Source: Acidobacteriota bacterium (GTDB taxonomy: Bacteria; Acidobacteriota; Vicinamibacteria; Vicinamibacterales; JACQTH01). From it: 7,107 nucleotides of DNA. A model generated the notes under the pieces. The model was not told where the DNA came from and ran no database searches. It saw only the letters and a list, made by a program, of their open reading frames with translations. Of the stretch, positions 5,164 to 7,107 are shown in pieces. Position numbers and translations under genes: made by a program. Within the stretch, counting starts at the first letter, position 1. Each line of letters begins with the position of its first letter. The stretch covers positions 1-7,107 of the forward strand of contig JACQTH010000224.1 of the NCBI GenBank assembly GCA_016210935.1. The letters are read 5' to 3'.

Positions 5164-7107
5164 CTGAGTCACTGGAAGCTCGATCACGAACCTGGTCCCG
5201 CGACCTTCCGACACCGGGCTTTCGAGCCTAATCGTACCTCCGACCATTCGAATCTGTTGATTCACGATCGCCAGCCCCAGCCCCGTGCCGCGCTGGCGCG
5301 TGGTGAAGAATGGCTCGAACACCCTGGCCTGCTGCTCGCCGGGGATGCCGTGCCCGTCATCTTCGACCATGACGCGGACACCGGCGCCGCGCGTTGTCGG
5401 CGCCACGGTCGCGGAAACAACCACACGACGGGAGTCGGCCTGAAGAGCATTGACGATCAGGTTCGAGAACACCTCCGACAGTTGGTCCGTGGTGATGCCG
5501 CCCACGCACGCGCCAAGAGCCTCGACGCGGGCGTTGACGGACGCGTCGAGCGAAATGCCCCGGCGGTCGGCGTCCGCGCGAAAAAGCCTGGCCGCTTGCG
5601 TCAACGCCGCAGCGGGATTCCCGAACGAGGGTCGCGGCGCACCCGGTGCGGCGCCGGGAGCGCGGTCCTGCATCCGCGCGAACAGCAGCAACTGATGAAC
5701 GGTACCGGCGAGGCGGTCGATTTCCGAGACAATCATGCGGAGATCGCGATCATCCGGGCTCTGCTCCTGCATCACCTGCACGATCGTCTTGATGGCGCCC
5801 AGGGGATTCTTGACCTCGTGCGCGACGGTCGCGGCCAGTCGCCCAATCGTGGCGAGGTGTTTCTCCTGCTGCAGCCGCCGCTCCAGCGTCACGTTGGCCT
5901 CCACGACCCCGACATGCTCGAGCGCCGTCGCCATCTGCGACGCGAGCTCAATCAGCGGTGCGGCATCTTCAGACGACATGAGCGGCCATTCACGCGATGG
6001 CCCGACGATCAACGCGCCCATGAGCGGTTGATCGACCCCGTGACGGACCGGCACGACGCAGGCCGCTCCGTGTTTGTCCATCTCGCGTCCGAGATCTTCG
6101 TCGGCGACTTCGGCGCGGGCGACGGCCGATGCTCCCGCCGGGATCAGGGAGAGGAGCGGATCGCCGCTGTCACCGGCGACGAGGGCGGCCGCTTCGAAGT
6201 GAAAGGCAGCTTTGAGAGCGGTGGCCACATGCGCAGCCAGCGCAGCACGATCGGCCACGTTGTGGAGTGACGCGCCAACCTGGCGAGACAACGCTCGCTG
6301 CCGCGCGACAGCAGGAAAAACAACGCCAAACACCCGCTCCCGAATGCGACCGGCGAACGGCGCAAGGCCGATCAGAACGGCCGCCAGCAGCGCGGCATCG
6401 GTAAGTCGGGGATCGAGCCCATACAGAGACTCGATCCGACTCGAGATCTCGCGCAGGACGAATACATACCCGAAGAGCATCACCGCCGCCGCAACGCCCG
6501 CCAGCGCGCCGCGCCGCACGAACAGCCCGAGCGCGTTATATCGGTACACGAAATACGCGAACACACAGGCAGGCGCGAGAGAAGACAGCAGCGATATCGA
6601 CACCAGGATCGGGCCGACGCCTGGCCGAAGACGATTCGCGCCCGCGAGGAACGTCACGATGAACAACGCCGCGTTGGCGCTGAATGTCAAGCCGACCGCC
6701 AGGTAGAGCCGTCCCTCTTCTTTTTTTCTGCTGTGACGCGCGAGCACGAAGTCCGTCACCATCGCGACCAGATGCGCCCACACAATCCAGATGACGAACG
6801 GCCGCTCGAAGCCGCGCAGCCGGGCGAGCGGATCCGGATCTGTTGCGTCCGCGAGCCGAAACAGTGCGACCGGAAGCAGCACGAGCGGTGCATAGGTGAT
6901 GGACACGAGCGGGCGGTGCCAGCGGCGCAGCCCGTCCCGGATGGCCGCGAGACGGACGCTGGCCGTATCCGCGAGCGCGTTCGTCGCGACGATCAGATGC
7001 GTGTGCAGCAGCAGAGCGGGCAGGAAGGCGAGCGCGCCAAACGCGACCGTGTCGGCCAGCAGGGAAAGCCGCGGAAGCCAGGCAGCGCCGGGGCCGCCGA
7101 CTGCAGA
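5155..7107 (-). CDS. Membrane sensor histidine kinase, N-terminus cut off
   Basis: The visible 650 residues end at TGA 5157-5155, and the frame is open to the last base, so the gene starts beyond the right edge. An internal GTG at 6906 gives 583 residues but cuts a membrane helix off. Counting from the edge, at least six hydrophobic segments come first (one at 20-41, the others to about 250), resembling 7TM-type sensor regions that end in a YRYNALGLFVRRG-like turn. A GAF-like domain follows (about 305-398), then the dimerisation/phosphotransfer helix with VAHEVKNPL (His 430), and the HATPase domain with N-box SNLIVNALQA (Asn 553), EDDGHGIP (583-584 Asp pair), FEPFFTT and GTGLGLAI. A Pro/Ala-rich insert APGAAPGAPRP follows the phosphotransfer helix. 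It is the probable partner of the downstream NtrC-type regulator. The signal is unknown. Confidence 0.94.
   Translation of the reverse strand, partial: SAVGGPGAAWLPRLSLLADTVAFGALAFLPALLLHTHLIVATNALADTASVRLAAIRDGLRRWHRPLVSITYAPLVLLPVALFRLADATDPDPLARLRGFERPFVIWIVWAHLVAMVTDFVLARHSRKKEEGRLYLAVGLTFSANAALFIVTFLAGANRLRPGVGPILVSISLLSSLAPACVFAYFVYRYNALGLFVRRGALAGVAAAVMLFGYVFVLREISSRIESLYGLDPRLTDAALLAAVLIGLAPFAGRIRERVFGVVFPAVARQRALSRQVGASLHNVADRAALAAHVATALKAAFHFEAAALVAGDSGDPLLSLIPAGASAVARAEVADEDLGREMDKHGAACVVPVRHGVDQPLMGALIVGPSREWPLMSSEDAAPLIELASQMATALEHVGVVEANVTLERRLQQEKHLATIGRLAATVAHEVKNPLGAIKTIVQVMQEQSPDDRDLRMIVSEIDRLAGTVHQLLLFARMQDRAPGAAPGAPRPSFGNPAAALTQAARLFRADADRRGISLDASVNARVEALGACVGGITTDQLSEVFSNLIVNALQADSRRVVVSATVAPTTRGAGVRVMVEDDGHGIPGEQQARVFEPFFTTRQRGTGLGLAIVNQQIRMVGGTIRLESPVSEGRGTRFVIELPVTQSA

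Noticed and set aside
6719..6727. T7 run in the kinase gene as a frameshift site
   Set aside because: It encodes a KKEE stretch in a cytosolic or loop segment, the frame is intact on both sides, and no stimulating structure or alternative frame product is evident.
3649..7107. PrsK/PrsR pair of the PEP-CTERM/exosortase system, which also joins a multi-helix GAF kinase to an NtrC-type regulator
   Set aside because: Only the general architecture matches. The receiver domain start does not resemble PrsR, and no exosortase or PEP-CTERM gene is in view.

Overview
This is a GC-rich bacterial chromosomal window with five clear protein genes and a probable fragment of a sixth. Gene content (a DUF547 exported protein, an SDR oxidoreductase, an APC amino acid permease, a sigma-54-type two-component system) and the abundance of short GGGATTCG-, AGTGCCT- and GATTGA-type intergenic repeats suggest a soil or metagenomic Acidobacteriota, possibly Vicinamibacteria. 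That assignment is inference; no rRNA or marker gene is present.

Layout: 1-110 may hold the 5' end of a divergent minus-strand gene (weak). 133-1032 (+) is a secreted DUF547 protein with a 75-base palindromic element in frame just after its signal peptide. 1123-1902 (+) is a classical short-chain dehydrogenase. 1903-2107 is a convergent intergenic region packed with repeats. 2108-3466 (-) is a 12-helix amino acid permease. 3649-5052 (-) is an NtrC-type response regulator. 5155 to the right edge (-) is a membrane histidine kinase whose frame stays open to the last base, so its N-terminus lies outside the window. The kinase is transcribed before the regulator, and the two form a cognate pair by position and domain content. 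No target promoter for the regulator was recognised, and nothing links the pair functionally to the permease or SDR except proximity.

The most unusual feature is not a gene. Every gap between genes is filled by an imperfect inverted repeat, and four of the five are built from short repeated units facing each other. Each gap uses a different unit. The palindromes begin at or within about 8 bases of all five stop codons, and in three cases the arm overlaps the stop codon itself. This resembles REP/BIME-like 3'-end palindromes, but with several unrelated sequence families side by side and no associated transposase in view. A further palindromic element lies inside the DUF547 gene, like the in-frame palindromic elements known from Rickettsia. 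No gap exceeds 300 bases. No tRNA, rRNA, CRISPR array, insertion sequence gene or riboswitch was recognised.
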